A stretch of DNA of 64,000 nucleotides from Tsukamurella pulmonis (GCF_900103175.1 NZ_FNLF01000002.1:2370136-2434135); one strand, 5' to 3'. Shown: positions 8,128 through 16,835, counted from the stretch's first letter. The notes: generated from the sequence alone by a model not told the origin. Numbers and translations: made by a program.

Positions 8128-9306
8128 TCACGAGGCGGTTCGCGGCGCGAGCTCCGGATGCCGGAGCAGTGCCCCGCTGCAGAGGGCGCGCGGCACGGTG
8201 CCCCGGGCGGCGACGATCCAACCGAGCACCAGCCCGCCGAAGTACGCGAGCGCGAGCGCGGTGTAGCCCGCGGCGCCCGTGGCGCCGGCCATGGCACTGA
8301 AACCGGTGACACACGTCCCGACGGGGAAGGTGAACGACCACCAGGTCAAGGCGTACGGCAGCCCGTGGGTCGTTCCCATCGCGGTGTGTGCGGTCAGGGT
8401 GAGGGCCACGGCGGTCCACATCAGCACCGGCACCGTCACGGCCCAGCCGTAATCCGTGCCGAAGTGCTCGAGTCCCGCCGCCAGGTCCGCGCCCACGGCC
8501 AGGTGGGCGGTCGATCCCAGACCGTTCGCGGCGGTGATCGACTGGCCGAGGGGCCCGAGGACGATCCACGCGGTGGGGATCATCGCCGGTGCCCACGCGG
8601 GCCCCCGCAGGAGCCGCAGGATCACCGGCGGCAGCACGATCAGCGACGTGAGCAGGGTGAACGCGAAGCAGCCGTAGCTGATCCACAGCAGCGAGGTCCG
8701 GATCACGCCGGCGGGGGCGTACGGCAGCAGGACCGCTCCGCCGGCGGCGGTCACCATGGGGGAGACCACGGGCATCAGCCAGCCCGCGAACGCCGCGTCC
8801 CCGCGGTAGTGGCCGCCGCGGAGCATCAGGACGGGGATCACCACGGCGAACACCAGCCCCAGGACCGATCCGATCACCCACAGAGCCGTTCCCAGAGTCA
8901 GCGCCGCGGTCGGGCCGATCCAATCCCGCCCCACCAGCACGGCGCCGATGCCGACGGTGAGGAAGGCCATCGCCATCGCGCCGTAGAAGTTGCCGATGAC
9001 GGGGTCGCGATGGTGCCGGCGTGCATACGCGGGGTACCGGACCCAGTGTGCGACGGTGGCAGCCGTCAGCACGGCGAGCAGTATCGTCGCCAGTGCCCAC
9101 ACCGCGGCGGCGACGGTGCGCTGGCCGGGGATCTGCACGGGCAGGCCGACGGCGGCGTTGGCGATGATCCCGGTGCCCATCACCGAGGCGAACCAGTTCG
9201 GCGTGAGGTTGGACAGGGCCTCACCGGGGCTGCGGAGCTCGCGCAGGAGTGAGCGGGGGGCTCGACCGGTGCGGGTATCGGTGCTCGTCGCGTGCATACC
9301 GATCAC
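8128..9306 (-). CDS. TDT family transporter (TehA / C4-dicarboxylate / malic acid type)
   Basis: 392 residues from ATG 9306; the ATG at 9297 is an alternative. About ten transmembrane helices follow a hydrophilic N-terminus of about 30 residues. The first helix opens with the TDT signature LTPNWFASVMGTGIIANAA, and the TWWSFTFPVGTCVTGF segment near the end is typical of TehA/SLAC1 folds. Family members export or exchange sulfite, malate, tellurite or anions. The gene is divergent from a LysR regulator 62 bases away, which probably controls it. The actual substrate cannot be read from sequence. Confidence 0.9.
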   Translation of the reverse strand: MIGMHATSTDTRTGRAPRSLLRELRSPGEALSNLTPNWFASVMGTGIIANAAVGLPVQIPGQRTVAAAVWALATILLAVLTAATVAHWVRYPAYARRHHRDPVIGNFYGAMAMAFLTVGIGAVLVGRDWIGPTAALTLGTALWVIGSVLGLVFAVVIPVLMLRGGHYRGDAAFAGWLMPVVSPMVTAAGGAVLLPYAPAGVIRTSLLWISYGCFAFTLLTSLIVLPPVILRLLRGPAWAPAMIPTAWIVLGPLGQSITAANGLGSTAHLAVGADLAAGLEHFGTDYGWAVTVPVLMWTAVALTLTAHTAMGTTHGLPYALTWWSFTFPVGTCVTGFSAMAGATGAAGYTALALAYFGGLVLGWIVAARGTVPRALCSGALLRHPELAPRTAS

Positions 9307-9368
9307 TCTGTCGACACCGTGGTCCGATCAGAACCCACAGCTCGCCTATCTACCCATAGGGTGGGGCT

Positions 9369-10277
9369 ATGGAAATGCCGTCGGTGGAATCCCTCCGCCT
9401 GCTCGTGGCCGTCGCGGATCTGGGCTCGATCTCGGCCGCGGCCCGTGAGTGCGCCATCTCCCAGCCCAGCGCCAGCTCCCGCCTGCGGCACCTCGAGCGT
9501 CAACTGCGCCTCGATCTGCTCGATCGCCGCACCCGAGGTGCCGAGCTCACTCCCGAGGGAGCCGCCGTGACGGAGTGGGCGCGCACCGTCGTCGCCGCGA
9601 TGGCGGCCCTGCAGACCGGCGCGGAGGCGCTCCGGTCCGATCACACCGTGCGGATCGCCTGCAGCCAGACCATCGCCGAGTACCTGATGCCGGCCTGGCT
9701 GGCCCGGCTGCGCGAGCGCACCGACGAGCCGGTGCACCTCACCGTCGGGAACTCGGCCGCCGTCATCGCCGACGTGCGGGGCCACATCGCCGATCTGGGC
9801 TTCATCGAGGGACCGACGGTGCCCGACGACCTCGCCTCCCGCACGGTGCGCACCGACCGGATGCTCCTGGTCGCCGCCCCCGGTGACCGACTGACCCGTC
9901 GCCGGGAGGATCGGCCGGTCGGCGCCGCCGAACTCGCCGATCTCCCGCTGGTGACCCGGGAACCGGGAGCCGGGACACGGGACGCCCTGGGCGCCGCCCT
10001 CCGCCGGGCCGGGATCCAGCGGGAGCCGGACTCGATCGCGCTCGGCACCAACGCCGCCGTGAAGATCATGGTCGCCGCGGGCGGCCGGGCCGCGGTACTG
10101 AGCGAGCTCGCGGTGGCGGCGGAACTCCGCGACGGCCGGCTGGTCGAGATCCCCACCGAGGGGATCGACCTGCATCGACGGCTGCGCGCGGTGCGGCGCA
10201 AGGACGCCGCACCGCGCGCGGTGGTCGAGACCCTCATGGCGGTCGCCAGCGGCCGCGCCGCGGGGCCGCCGCGCTGA
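9369..10277 (+). CDS. LysR family transcriptional regulator
   Basis: 302 residues from ATG 9369; the ATG at 9375 is equally possible. The N-terminal winged helix-turn-helix spans about residues 5-65 (LGSISAAARECAISQPSASS, then RHLERQLRLDLLDRRTRGAE). A periplasmic-binding-like effector domain begins near residue 95 (VRIACSQTIAEYLMPAW). The 62-base gap to the divergent TDT transporter contains CTATCTACCCATAG, a small dyad of the LysR T-N11-A kind, just before the start. Control of the transporter, and probably itself, is inferred from divergence. It is convergent with the phosphonate ABC permease and is not obviously part of that module. Confidence 0.93.
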   Translation: MEMPSVESLRLLVAVADLGSISAAARECAISQPSASSRLRHLERQLRLDLLDRRTRGAELTPEGAAVTEWARTVVAAMAALQTGAEALRSDHTVRIACSQTIAEYLMPAWLARLRERTDEPVHLTVGNSAAVIADVRGHIADLGFIEGPTVPDDLASRTVRTDRMLLVAAPGDRLTRRREDRPVGAAELADLPLVTREPGAGTRDALGAALRRAGIQREPDSIALGTNAAVKIMVAAGGRAAVLSELAVAAELRDGRLVEIPTEGIDLHRRLRAVRRKDAAPRAVVETLMAVASGRAAGPPR

Positions 10278-10292
10278 CGACCGGGCGTCGGC

Positions 10293-11084
10293 TCAGGCGC
10301 GGCGGCGGCGGAACGCCGAGAGCACGCCGAGGATGACGACCGTGACCAGCACGAGGAACATCGTGTTCGCGGCCGCGCCGAACAGGTCGCCGCGGTCCGA
10401 CTGAGTGAACACCGTGACCGGCAGCGTGCGCCACGAGGCCGGATAGACCATGATCGTCGCGCCCAGTTCGCCCATGCACAACGCGATCGACAGGCCCGCG
10501 GCCGCCGCGATGGACGGAAGCAGCAGCGGCAGGCGAACGGTCACGAGCAGCCGCAGCGGCGATGCGCCGAGCGAGCCGCCGACCTTGTCGAGCATCGGGT
10601 CCAGTTGGGAGACCGCGGCCGAGACCATCGAGTACGCGAACGCGAACACCAGGATCGCCTGCACGAGGATCACGATCGACGGGGTTCCGCCGAGCACGAT
10701 CGGCGGCGCCGAGAAGGCCACCAGCACACCGAGACCCACCACTACCGACGGCACCGCCACGGGCAGGTGGAAGAACGCGTCGACGATCCCGCGCAGTCGC
10801 GCGGGCAGTGACGGCACGGCCAACGCCGCCCAGGTGCCGGCGACGACGGAGATCGCCGAGGCGAGCACCGCGGTCTGCACCGAGACGCCGATACTCGCCG
10901 CGTTCTCCGGCGTGAAGACCTCCGCGACGTGGGCGGTGGTCAGGGCCGAGGGCAGTACGGAGGTCCAGCTCGCGCTGAACGCCGTGACCACCGTGACGGC
11001 GATCGGGGTGATCACCAGGCCGAGCAGGACGACGGCGAAGACGGCCCAGACGGTCAGGCGCGCCACCGGATTGCGGACCAGCAT
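10293..11084 (-). CDS. 2-Aminoethylphosphonate ABC transporter permease (second)
   Basis: 263 residues from ATG 11084, overlapping the preceding permease stop by four bases (ATGA). It has six transmembrane helices and the inner-membrane permease EAA-type loop near QLDPMLDKVGGSLGASPLRL, which contacts the ATPase. It belongs to the Fe3+/AEP-type binding-protein-dependent permeases that come as a pair. As last gene of the operon it completes the importer with the adjacent permease, ATPase and lipoprotein. The substrate assignment rests on the operon (phosphonatase-like hydrolase, FAD oxidase), not on the permease alone. Confidence 0.9.
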   Translation of the reverse strand: MLVRNPVARLTVWAVFAVVLLGLVITPIAVTVVTAFSASWTSVLPSALTTAHVAEVFTPENAASIGVSVQTAVLASAISVVAGTWAALAVPSLPARLRGIVDAFFHLPVAVPSVVVGLGVLVAFSAPPIVLGGTPSIVILVQAILVFAFAYSMVSAAVSQLDPMLDKVGGSLGASPLRLLVTVRLPLLLPSIAAAAGLSIALCMGELGATIMVYPASWRTLPVTVFTQSDRGDLFGAAANTMFLVLVTVVILGVLSAFRRRRA

Positions 11085-11944
11085 CAGCGCATTCCCTTCT
11101 TCATGAGCAGGCGGTACGCCGCGTACGCGCCGATGGAGATGAGCAGCTGCACCGTCGCCAGCACCGCCGCCGAGGCGAAGTCCTGGCCCACGATCGAGCG
11201 GGTGTAGATGAGCATCGGCACCGTGATCACGTCCTTGGCTCCGGTGAAGAGCACGATCCCGAACTCGTTGAGCGTGAGGAGGAACGTGAGCGATCCCGCC
11301 GCCGCGAGCGCGGGCAGCGCGGCGGGCAGGATCACTCGCGCGATGATTCGCAACGGGCCGGCGCCGAGCGAGGACGCGACGTCGATCTGCACGGTCGGGA
11401 ACTGCCCGAAGGCCGCGAGCATCGGGCGCACCACGAACGGTGTGTAGAAGGCGATCTCGGCGAGCACCACGCCCCAGAGCGAGGAGGTGAACGAGCCGGT
11501 CGGCACGCCGAGGGACTGCGCGACGCCCACGGGGCCGAGCAGGACGCCCAGCGCCAGCGGGATGAGGAAGCTGGGGAACGACACGACGACCTCGATCAGC
11601 CGGGACACGGCCGCCGCACCGGGGAACGGCACGAAGGCGAGCACCAGGGCGAGGAACGTCCCGGCGATCAGGCAGCCCGCGGTGGAGAGCGCCGCGACCT
11701 TGACGGTGGTGCCCAGGGCGGCGAGGACCGCACCGTCGGTGAGGGTTTCACGCCACGTGGAGAGCCCGGCGGGTTGCTCGGCCTTGTCGGTGAACGTCCG
11801 CGCGACGATCCCGACCAGGGGGTAGACCACGGCGACGAGGATGAACGCGACCGGCGGCAGCACCCACACCCACCGGGGTACCGACCGGGACGATCCCGCG
11901 GACTGCTCCGGGGGCGCGGGGGGCGCGTCCAGCACGGCGGTCAC
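11084..11944 (-). CDS. 2-Aminoethylphosphonate ABC transporter permease (first)
   Basis: 286 residues from GTG 11944, chosen for the GTGA overlap with the ATPase stop. After a Pro-rich N-terminal tail of about 40 residues come six membrane helices. The coupling-loop sequence DVASSLGAGPLRIIARVILP is the EAA motif of permeases. It belongs to the same fold as the partner permease, and the pair form the membrane channel of the importer. Both ends overlap neighbours by four bases, so the five-gene run is one translationally linked operon. Confidence 0.9.
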   Translation of the reverse strand: MTAVLDAPPAPPEQSAGSSRSVPRWVWVLPPVAFILVAVVYPLVGIVARTFTDKAEQPAGLSTWRETLTDGAVLAALGTTVKVAALSTAGCLIAGTFLALVLAFVPFPGAAAVSRLIEVVVSFPSFLIPLALGVLLGPVGVAQSLGVPTGSFTSSLWGVVLAEIAFYTPFVVRPMLAAFGQFPTVQIDVASSLGAGPLRIIARVILPAALPALAAAGSLTFLLTLNEFGIVLFTGAKDVITVPMLIYTRSIVGQDFASAAVLATVQLLISIGAYAAYRLLMKKGMR

Positions 11945-13023
11945 GCCGGCACCACCATCACGTCGGCGGGGTCGACCTCGACCCACAGGCTCTCCGCCCG
12001 CAGCGGTGCGTCGGTCAGCACGGGCACGTCGACGCCGATGCTCTCGCCGGTCCCGGTGACCCTTGCCGTCACGTGCCGGACGGCCCCGCGCCACTGCTCC
12101 TGCTCGACGGTCACCCGGAGCCCGTTCGACGGTGCGGTGCGGGTGAACCGCCAGGCCCATGGCCGTACGGCGAGCACGTGGTCCCCGTCGGGCAGCGGGC
12201 GGGAGGTGCGCAGCGCGCCGGCGGGAAGGAGGTCGGCGCCGCCGAGGAAGGTGGCAGTGAACCGGGTGGGAGGTCGGTGGAAGAGCGCGTCGGTCGTATC
12301 GATGGCCTTGAGCCGGGCGTCGCGCATGATGGCGATCCGGTCGGCCAGCGCGAGCGCCTCGCTCTGATCGTGCGTCACGTAGACCATCGCGACGTCGGGC
12401 AGTTCGGCGCGCAGGCGCTGGAGCTCGCCGAGCATGTCCTTGCGCATCCCGGCGTCGAGGGCCGAGAGGGGCTCGTCGAGGAGGACGACGTCCGGGCGGG
12501 TGGCGAGTGCTCGCGCGATCGCCACGCGCTGCTGCTGGCCACCGGAGAGCTGGCGAGGCAGCCGATCCGTGTACTCGCCCATGCCGACCATCCCCAGCAC
12601 CTCGGCGACGCGGGGCGCGATCGTCGCGCGGTCCGCGCCACGCGAGCGGAGCCCGAAGGCCACGTTCTTCGCGACGGTCATGTGCGGGAACAGGGCGTAG
12701 CTCTGCACCACGATGCCGATGCCCCGCTTGGCGGGCGAGAGGTGCGTGACATCGCGGCCGTCGATGGTGACGGTGCCGGAGGAGACCCGTTCGAAGCCGG
12801 CGATCGCCTTCAGGGCCGTGGACTTGCCCGACCCCGACGGCCCGAGCAGGGCGACGGTCTCGCCGCGCGCGACCTCGAAGCTGCAGTCCTGCAGCGCGAC
12901 GGTGTCGCCGTAGGTGACGCCCACGTCGCGCAGCCCGACGGCGACGGTGCGGCGGACGGTCCGGTCGACGGCGTCGTCGTCGAGGCCCTTCGGCGCGGTG
13001 ACGCTCCGCTTCGGCGCGGTCAC
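11941..13023 (-). CDS. 2-Aminoethylphosphonate ABC transporter ATP-binding protein
   Basis: 360 residues from GTG 13023 (GTGA overlap with the binding-protein stop). It has a complete ATPase: Walker A LLGPSGSGKSTALKAIAGF, Q-loop in VVQSYALFPHMTV, ABC signature LSGGQQQRVAIARAL, Walker B VVLLDEPLSALD and the switch His in YVTHDQSEA. A C-terminal TOBE-like regulatory domain (about 250-360) places it in the PotA/FbpC/PhnT subgroup. It energises the two permeases downstream. An N-terminal extension of about 30 residues before the first strand contains a duplicated SVTAPK-type stretch and has no assigned role. Confidence 0.93.
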   Translation of the reverse strand: MTAPKRSVTAPKGLDDDAVDRTVRRTVAVGLRDVGVTYGDTVALQDCSFEVARGETVALLGPSGSGKSTALKAIAGFERVSSGTVTIDGRDVTHLSPAKRGIGIVVQSYALFPHMTVAKNVAFGLRSRGADRATIAPRVAEVLGMVGMGEYTDRLPRQLSGGQQQRVAIARALATRPDVVLLDEPLSALDAGMRKDMLGELQRLRAELPDVAMVYVTHDQSEALALADRIAIMRDARLKAIDTTDALFHRPPTRFTATFLGGADLLPAGALRTSRPLPDGDHVLAVRPWAWRFTRTAPSNGLRVTVEQEQWRGAVRHVTARVTGTGESIGVDVPVLTDAPLRAESLWVEVDPADVMVVPA

Positions 13024-14051
13024 TGCCCCGTCACCTTCTCGTACTCCTTGATGTCGGCGTCGAGGTCGCTGAGCACCTCGTCCCAGTTCGGGTACCAGAT
13101 CTCGACGCCCTCGATGGCCTTGCCGAAGGCGTCCCACTGCGGACCCGACGGTGTCACGTCGCTACGGACGGGCGCGCCCCACGCCCGGGCCGGAACGTTC
13201 TGCTGCACGTCCTTCGACAGCAGGTGCTCCATCAGCTTCGTGCCGTTGGCCGCGTGCGGGGCCTTGTCGGCCAGGCCCATGTAGTACGGCAGCGGCAGCG
13301 TGGTCCGCTTGCCGTTGAACGTCGGGTAGAAGACCTCGTAGGCCACCTTGTCGGCGGCGATCGCGGCGAGCGCCATCTGGACGTCGGAGTTGGCCACCGT
13401 CAGTTCGCCCTTGGAGGTCTTGGGCCCGAGCTTGCCGGTGGAGGTCGACGGGCCGACGTTGTTGGGCTGCAAGTCCTTCAGGTAGCCCAGCGCACCCTCC
13501 TTGCCCATGATCTGCTGCAGGAGCAGCAGCAGCGCGGTGCCGTCGCCGGCCTTCCCGGGCGTGGAGTACTGGATCTTCTGCTGGTACGCGGGACCGGTGA
13601 ACTCGGCCCAGTCGGCGGGCTTCGGCTGCGCCGCGGTGTTGCGGATCATCGCGAAGTAATTGTTGACGACCGCCACGTAGGTGCCGTCCGCGGACTTGAG
13701 CGGCGCGGGCACCGCGGAGGTGTCGATGCCGGACTTCGCGAGCGAGCCCTGCTGCTGCGCCTGCTGGATGAACGGCGGCAGGGTGACCAGCACGTCGACC
13801 TGGGGGTTCGCCTTCTCCTTCTGGGCGCGCGAGACCACCTCGCCCGAGCCGGCCTCGACGAGGGCGACCTTGATGCCGGTGGCCTTGGTGAAGTCCTCGA
13901 ACTCGGCCTTGTACCAGTCGCCGAGACCGTCGGCGCTGTAGACGGTGACGGTGTCCGACGAGCCGGTGCCGCCGCCGGTACCGCCGCACGCGGCGACGGC
14001 GAAGACCGCGGCGACGGCGGTGATCGCGCTGAGGGAACGGGTGATGCGCAT
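13020..14051 (-). CDS. 2-Aminoethylphosphonate-binding lipoprotein (ABC substrate-binding protein)
   Basis: 343 residues from ATG 14051. A lipoprotein signal ends in the lipobox VAAC with Cys22, followed by a Gly/Ser-rich spacer, so the mature protein is anchored outside the membrane. The body is a two-lobe family-1-type binding protein (VTVYSADGLGDWYKAEFEDF, VVSRAQKEKANPQVDVLVTL, and a TTLPLPYYMGLADKAPH region), as in AEP/Fe3+ binding proteins. It stands second in the operon, 61 bases after the FAD oxidase, and overlaps the ATPase gene. Aminoethylphosphonate or an N-methyl derivative is the likely ligand by context. Confidence 0.9.
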   Translation of the reverse strand: MRITRSLSAITAVAAVFAVAACGGTGGGTGSSDTVTVYSADGLGDWYKAEFEDFTKATGIKVALVEAGSGEVVSRAQKEKANPQVDVLVTLPPFIQQAQQQGSLAKSGIDTSAVPAPLKSADGTYVAVVNNYFAMIRNTAAQPKPADWAEFTGPAYQQKIQYSTPGKAGDGTALLLLLQQIMGKEGALGYLKDLQPNNVGPSTSTGKLGPKTSKGELTVANSDVQMALAAIAADKVAYEVFYPTFNGKRTTLPLPYYMGLADKAPHAANGTKLMEHLLSKDVQQNVPARAWGAPVRSDVTPSGPQWDAFGKAIEGVEIWYPNWDEVLSDLDADIKEYEKVTGQ

Positions 14052-14112
14052 GGGGGATTGCCCTTCGTTCGGGAAGCGGGAGGGAGGTGGTGTGGGAGGG
14101 GTGTCGGTCGGA

Positions 14113-15219
14113 TCAGGTGGGGAAGTGGCGGCGTGCGAGGCCGTGGGCGATGGTCATGCCGACACCGGAGGTGACGACGCGAACGCTCACCCGGTCCTCC
14201 GGCTCGGCGGCGAGGTAGGGGTGCAGCGGGCTCGAGGCGTAGACGCCCTGCCAGCGCTCGATGATGCGCAGCTCGCGCAGGCCCATGACGCGCGCGGACT
14301 CGGCGCGCAGCGTCTCGGTGACGGCATCGTCGAGGAAGGGCTCGACGGTCCGCTCGGTGTGGTGCGAGTCGCCGATCAGTAGCGTGCCGTCGGGGCGCTG
14401 GGTGAACATCACGTTCGCGTCGATGCCGAGCAGGTCCGGGCGCTCGCGCTCCATCCGCTCGCGGAGGGCGACGGCCGCCTCGGTCTCGGCGAAGGCGGGA
14501 TAGCGCAGCAGCGAGGTGGCGGTCAGGACCGCGGGCGTGACGACGGCGCCCGGGTCGGCGGTGCGGGCCATCTGCAGGGCGCACCGCTGCACGCGCTGCC
14601 GCTCGGCGAGCTCGGGCAGGAGGTGGTCGAGATCGTGGCCGACGCAGACGATCACGCGGCCGGCCTCGACGGTGCCGCGCGAGGTGTGGGCGCGGCTGCC
14701 GTCGAAACCGAGGTAGGCGGTGCCGAAACGGACCTCGGCGCCGTCCTGCGCGTCGAGCCAGGCGGCGAGGCGCGCGACGGTCACCCGCGGATCCACCCGC
14801 AGGTCCGCGAGCAGCGCGGCGCCGCCGATGACGTCGTCCGCGCCGCCGCCGGGGAGCTCGGCCCGGACCTGGTCGGCGGTGCGCAGGGCGACCTCGCCGG
14901 GCCGTGCCGCGGCGAGCTCCTCGAGGACGGCGAGTTCGGTGGCGTGACGGGCGACCGCGAGGCCGCCGGTGGCGCGGGCGCCGAGGCCGGCACGGCCGTC
15001 CAGATCGAGCCAGCGCTCGCGGGCCAGGTGGGCCAGCTCGGCGAGGTCCCCGGACTGTCCGGTGACGCAGGCGTGCCCGAAATTGCGGACGGAGGCACCG
15101 ACGGCCCGGGTGTCGCGCTCGACGACGGTGACCGTCAGGCCGCGGGCGAGCGCCTCGACGGCATGGGCCAGGCCCACGACGCCGGCGCCGACGACGAGGA
15201 CGTCCGTAGCGGTGTTCAT
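14113..15219 (-). CDS. FAD-dependent aminoethylphosphonate-type oxidoreductase (TIGR03364 family)
   Basis: 368 residues from ATG 15219. The N-terminal FAD-binding site is VLVVGAGVVGLAHAVEAL, with VVERDTRAVGASVRNFGHAC following. The C-terminus closes with a GVYASSPLHPYL and TSGVGMTIAHGLA pair, as in DadA/GlyOx-type amine oxidases. TIGR03364 proteins occur beside phosphonatase-like hydrolases, and recent work (from memory) describes such enzymes as oxidases that convert aminoethylphosphonate or its N-methyl form to phosphonoacetaldehyde. No PhnW transaminase is present here, which fits this oxidative route. It is first gene of the operon and divergent from the GntR regulator. Confidence 0.88.
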   Translation of the reverse strand: MNTATDVLVVGAGVVGLAHAVEALARGLTVTVVERDTRAVGASVRNFGHACVTGQSGDLAELAHLARERWLDLDGRAGLGARATGGLAVARHATELAVLEELAAARPGEVALRTADQVRAELPGGGADDVIGGAALLADLRVDPRVTVARLAAWLDAQDGAEVRFGTAYLGFDGSRAHTSRGTVEAGRVIVCVGHDLDHLLPELAERQRVQRCALQMARTADPGAVVTPAVLTATSLLRYPAFAETEAAVALRERMERERPDLLGIDANVMFTQRPDGTLLIGDSHHTERTVEPFLDDAVTETLRAESARVMGLRELRIIERWQGVYASSPLHPYLAAEPEDRVSVRVVTSGVGMTIAHGLARRHFPT

Positions 15220-15271
15220 GGCACTGAGCGTGGCGGCTCGTCGTACGCCTTGGCAAGGCCTAGCGCAGGAT

Positions 15272-15283
15272 GTCTATACAAGT
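15272..15283. promoter_or_regulatory. GntR operator box 1 (GTCTATACAAGT) over the FAD-operon promoter
   Basis: GTCTATACAAGT on the plus strand reads ACTTGTATAGAC on the minus strand, nearly the same as box 2 (ACTTGTATACTC). The minus-strand TATAGA could be the -10 of the FAD oxidase operon, about 55 bases upstream of its ATG. A second small palindrome, GCCTTGGCAAGGC, lies at 15247-15259 between this box and the gene. Repression by the adjacent GntR protein is inferred. Confidence 0.6.
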
Positions 15284-15356
15284 TGTTCGTCTGTACATCC
15301 AGGTAAGGCGCGCGTTCACCCAGTGTTCATCGACAGTGCAGGCGTGAGAGCTGTTC

Positions 15357-15368
15357 ACTTGTATACTC
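15357..15368. promoter_or_regulatory. GntR operator box 2 (ACTTGTATACTC) over the regulator promoter
   Basis: ACTTGTATACTC matches box 1 in inverted orientation at 9 of 10 leading positions. It contains TATACT at 15362-15367, a good -10 hexamer. The GTG start of the regulator is only seven bases further on, which suggests a leaderless transcript. A bound regulator would cover the -10, so negative autoregulation is expected. Confidence 0.6.
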
Positions 15369-15374
15369 AATGGC

Positions 15375-16139
15375 GTGGTCGCAGCTCAGCCCCTCCATCA
15401 CCGTCTCGCCGCGGAGTTCCGCGCGCGCATCGCCTCCGGTCGCTGGCCGGAAGGCGAACAGGCCCCCAGTGAGGCGCAGCTGTGCGAGGAGTTCGGCACG
15501 TCCCGCGGCCCGGTGCGGCAGGCGCTCGCGACGCTGCGCGCGGAGGGCCTGATCGTGGGCGGGCAGGGACGCTCGCCCGTCGTGCGCCGCAACGTTCCCA
15601 GCCACAGCGCCAGCGCTCTCGGCTCCTTCACCGCGTGGGCTCGCGCGCAGGGGCGCGAGCCCGGCCAGCGGACCGTGCTGCAGGCGCGCGTCCCGGCGAC
15701 TTCGGACATCGCCGAGCGGCTCCAGGTCGAGGTGGGGGAGCCGGTGCTGGAGCTGCGGCGCGTCCGCACGCTCGACGGAGCGCCCGCCCTCGGCGAGACG
15801 ATGTACTTCGTGTGGGCGCTCGGCAGGCGCCTGATGGAGTTCGATCCCGATTCCGGCTCGGTGAACCGGTTCCTGCTGGACGCCGGGGCGGACTTGTACG
15901 CGTCCACCCACCAGATCGACGCCGTCGCCGCGACCGCCGAGGACGCCGCGCAACTCGGCCTGCCCGACGGCGCCCCGCTGCTGCGGGTGCGCCGCACCAC
16001 GACCGACGCCGCCGGCGACGTCGTCGAATACGGCGAGGACCGCTACGTCCCCGGTGTGACCACCGTGATCGTCGAGAACCGACTCTTCGCGGCGCCGAGC
16101 CAGGCGCTGCGATCCGTACCCGTCAGGAGAGACGCATGA
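15375..16139 (+). CDS. GntR/HutC family regulator of the phosphonate module
   Basis: 254 residues from GTG 15375. An N-terminal GntR winged helix spans about residues 5-75 (LHHRLAAEFRARIASGRWPE, SEAQLCEEFGTSRGPVRQAL). It is followed by a UTRA ligand-binding domain (about 95-240) containing the usual EPVLELRRVRTLDG and DVVEYGEDRYVPG segments. HutC/PhnF-type regulators of phosphonate genes have this architecture. The stop overlaps the phosphonatase-like start (ATGA), and operator boxes cover both divergent promoters. An aminoethylphosphonate-related effector is a reasonable guess. Confidence 0.92.
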   Translation: MVAAQPLHHRLAAEFRARIASGRWPEGEQAPSEAQLCEEFGTSRGPVRQALATLRAEGLIVGGQGRSPVVRRNVPSHSASALGSFTAWARAQGREPGQRTVLQARVPATSDIAERLQVEVGEPVLELRRVRTLDGAPALGETMYFVWALGRRLMEFDPDSGSVNRFLLDAGADLYASTHQIDAVAATAEDAAQLGLPDGAPLLRVRRTTTDAAGDVVEYGEDRYVPGVTTVIVENRLFAAPSQALRSVPVRRDA

Positions 16140-16834
16140 CCGCAACCACCATCGAACTCGTCGCGCTGGACATGGCCGGCACGACGATCGACGACGGCGG
16201 TGCCGTTTACGAGGCGCTGCGCGGCGCGGTCGAGGACGGCGGGGCCACCGTCGACCAGGGCGACCTGCAGGTGTGGATGGGGACGGACAAGGTCGAGGCG
16301 ATCACCAATCTGCTGCGCCTCGGCGGAGTCGAGCCCACGCAGGAGCGGATCGCGGCCGGATTCGCGCGATTCCGTGAGCGGCTGCAGGAGGCCTACGCCG
16401 CGACGCCGCCCACCGCGATCGCCGGTGTGCCCGAGGCGCTCCGGGAGATCCGCGCGCTCGGGGTGAAGGTCGCTCTGACCACGGGCTTCGACGACGCAGT
16501 CGCGCTGCCGCTGCTCGCGGCCCTCGGCTGGGGGATCGGCGGGGGTCGGGGAACGGTCGTCGACGCGGTCGTGACCACCTCCGACGTGGCGGCCGGGCGC
16601 CCCGCGCCGTACATGATCCATCGGGCCATGGAGCGCACCGGCGTCCGCGACGTGCGCCGCGTGCTCGCCGCCGGGGACACCGCCGTCGACGTGCAGGCCG
16701 GGAACAACGCCGGCGCGGTGTCGGTGGGCGTGCTCACCGGGAAGGCCGACGGCCGGGTGCTCGCCGAGGCGGGCGCGGATCACGTGCTCGGCGGCGTCGT
16801 GGACATTCCCGGCCTCCTGCACGTCCGCGCCTAA
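16136..16834 (+). CDS. Phosphonatase-like HAD hydrolase (TIGR03351 family)
   Basis: 232 residues from ATG 16136. The HAD nucleophile motif is LDMAGTTID with Asp12, the DxAGT form that separates phosphonatases from ordinary HAD enzymes. In the cap, MGTDKVEAI places Lys52 at the position of the Schiff-base Lys of PhnX (MGLLK in the classical enzyme). Later motifs are ALTTGFD and VLAAGDTAVDVQAG. The expected reaction is hydrolysis of phosphonoacetaldehyde to acetaldehyde and phosphate, completing the path that starts with the FAD oxidase. It is coupled to the gntR gene. TIGR03351 is a sister clade of PhnX, so a related aldehyde substrate remains possible. Confidence 0.9.
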   Translation: MTATTIELVALDMAGTTIDDGGAVYEALRGAVEDGGATVDQGDLQVWMGTDKVEAITNLLRLGGVEPTQERIAAGFARFRERLQEAYAATPPTAIAGVPEALREIRALGVKVALTTGFDDAVALPLLAALGWGIGGGRGTVVDAVVTTSDVAAGRPAPYMIHRAMERTGVRDVRRVLAAGDTAVDVQAGNNAGAVSVGVLTGKADGRVLAEAGADHVLGGVVDIPGLLHVRA

Positions 16835-16835
16835 A

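Noticed and set aside
15247-15259. GCCTTGGCAAGGC palindrome as a member of the GCAAG-N8-CTTGC family
   Set aside because: The half-sites are in the opposite order (CTTG before CAAG) and the spacing differs, so it is not the same element.
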